From Dehalococcoidia bacterium UBA2979 (GTDB lineage Bacteria > Chloroflexota > Dehalococcoidia > UBA2979): DNA of 7,073 nucleotides. Below the pieces are notes generated by a model. The model was given only the letters and a program-made list of their open reading frames with translations, was not told the origin of the DNA and searched no databases. Positions 6,656-7,073 of the stretch are shown piece after piece (the stretch's first letter is position 1; each line of letters begins with the position of its first letter). The stretch is from the NCBI GenBank assembly GCA_002348225.1, contig DEAP01000028.1, positions 1-7,073 on the forward strand, in the 5' to 3' direction. A program made the position numbers and the translations under genes.

Positions 6656-7073
6656 TTAGCAGCCTGAGTTGTCAAGCGACCCGTCAGTCCATATAGTTCC
6701 GCATTTTTCCGTTCGTCTATCGATTAGACCTTCAACAGATGCCCCAGTGAGGTTCGCAGAGCTAAGGTTCGTTCCGATCATTACTGCAGTATTTAAGTCG
6801 GCTTGTGTTAGGTCAGCGTGTGTGAGGTTTGTTTCAAAGAACACCGTTGCTGGTGCTCGGACTTGAGCCAAGATTGCAGCGGATAAGTTCGCGTGAGCAA
6901 GGGAAGCTCCGCTAAGGTCTGCTCCGGTTAATTTCGCCCCAACCAAGAGGGCTCCATCAAGAATTGCCCCACTAAGATTGGCACCTCTGAGATTCACTCC
7001 AGGGGCGATCACTGCTGACAAGTCTTGGCCAGAAAGGTCCGCTCCGCTACAGTCTGCGTTGACTTCAAGAACA
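6656..7073 (-). CDS. Pentapeptide-repeat protein (N-terminus outside the window)
   Basis: The frame is open to the right edge and gives 138 residues before the TAA at 6658-6656; the start is beyond the window. A TTG at 7021 lies inside the repeat array and is not a credible start. Nearly the whole visible part is A(D/N)LxG-type pentapeptides (CSGADLSGQDL, then GVNLRGANLSGA, AKLTGADLSGASL, THADLTQADLN, SSANLTGASVEGL), which fold into a right-handed square beta helix. A stretch around QVRAPATVFFE breaks the regular pattern, either a bulge or a degenerate coil. The end, CGTIWTDGSLDNSGC, has two cysteines 15 residues apart and looks like a capping loop, possibly disulfide-closed if the protein is exported. 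No function can be assigned: this fold includes gyrase-protecting proteins but most members are unknown. It lies 68 bases upstream of murT. Confidence 0.85.
   Translation of the reverse strand, partial: VLEVNADCSGADLSGQDLSAVIAPGVNLRGANLSGAILDGALLVGAKLTGADLSGASLAHANLSAAILAQVRAPATVFFETNLTHADLTQADLNTAVMIGTNLSSANLTGASVEGLIDRRTEKCGTIWTDGSLDNSGC

Noticed and set aside
6656..7073. Quinolone-resistance Qnr-like or MfpA-like protein
   Set aside because: Only the pentapeptide fold is shared; the cysteine-containing cap and missing N-terminus give no support for gyrase binding.

Overview
The window holds seven genes, all on the minus strand, so transcription runs from right to left. The combination of an EndoMS/NucS mismatch endonuclease, an actinobacterial-type CysQ phosphatase, a MurT/GatD lipid II amidation pair and a VanW protein with fibronectin type III and Pro/Thr/Glu-rich C-terminal parts points to an actinobacterium. 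The base composition looks moderate (not the high GC of soil actinomycetes) and the genes are tightly packed. That, with the style of the VanW protein, would fit a free-living, possibly aquatic, member of Acidimicrobiia. The class-level guess is inference only.

Layout from right (upstream) to left (downstream). 7073-6656: the C-terminal part of a pentapeptide-repeat protein whose start lies outside the window. 6655-6588: a 68-base gap with a candidate -10 box placed exactly for a leaderless murT transcript. 6587-5226: murT. 5229-4489: gatD, overlapping murT by ATGA. 4445-3564: a rhomboid-fold membrane protein that appears to have lost its catalytic serine. 3564-2815: cysQ, sharing one base with the rhomboid-like gene (TAATG). 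2790-2128: nucS. 1961-1: a VanW-domain envelope protein that runs off the left edge inside a Pro/Thr/Glu repeat. There are no RNA genes, mobile elements or CRISPR arrays, and no stretch over 300 bases lacks a gene.

Functionally, MurT and GatD together amidate the D-Glu of lipid II to D-isoglutamine in the cytoplasm. The VanW protein is membrane-anchored and probably faces the peptidoglycan outside. CysQ removes 3'-phosphoadenosine phosphates in sulfur metabolism, and NucS corrects replication mismatches together with the sliding clamp. The short gaps and overlaps from murT to nucS suggest one transcription unit that mixes cell-wall, sulfur and DNA-repair roles. vanW follows after 166 bases and may be read separately.

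Most of the window is ordinary actinobacterial housekeeping. I see no convincing wholly new system. The points most worth a second look are the missing start of the VanW gene (a likely one-base frameshift or sequence error), the degenerate rhomboid inside the cluster, and the leaderless promoter of murT.
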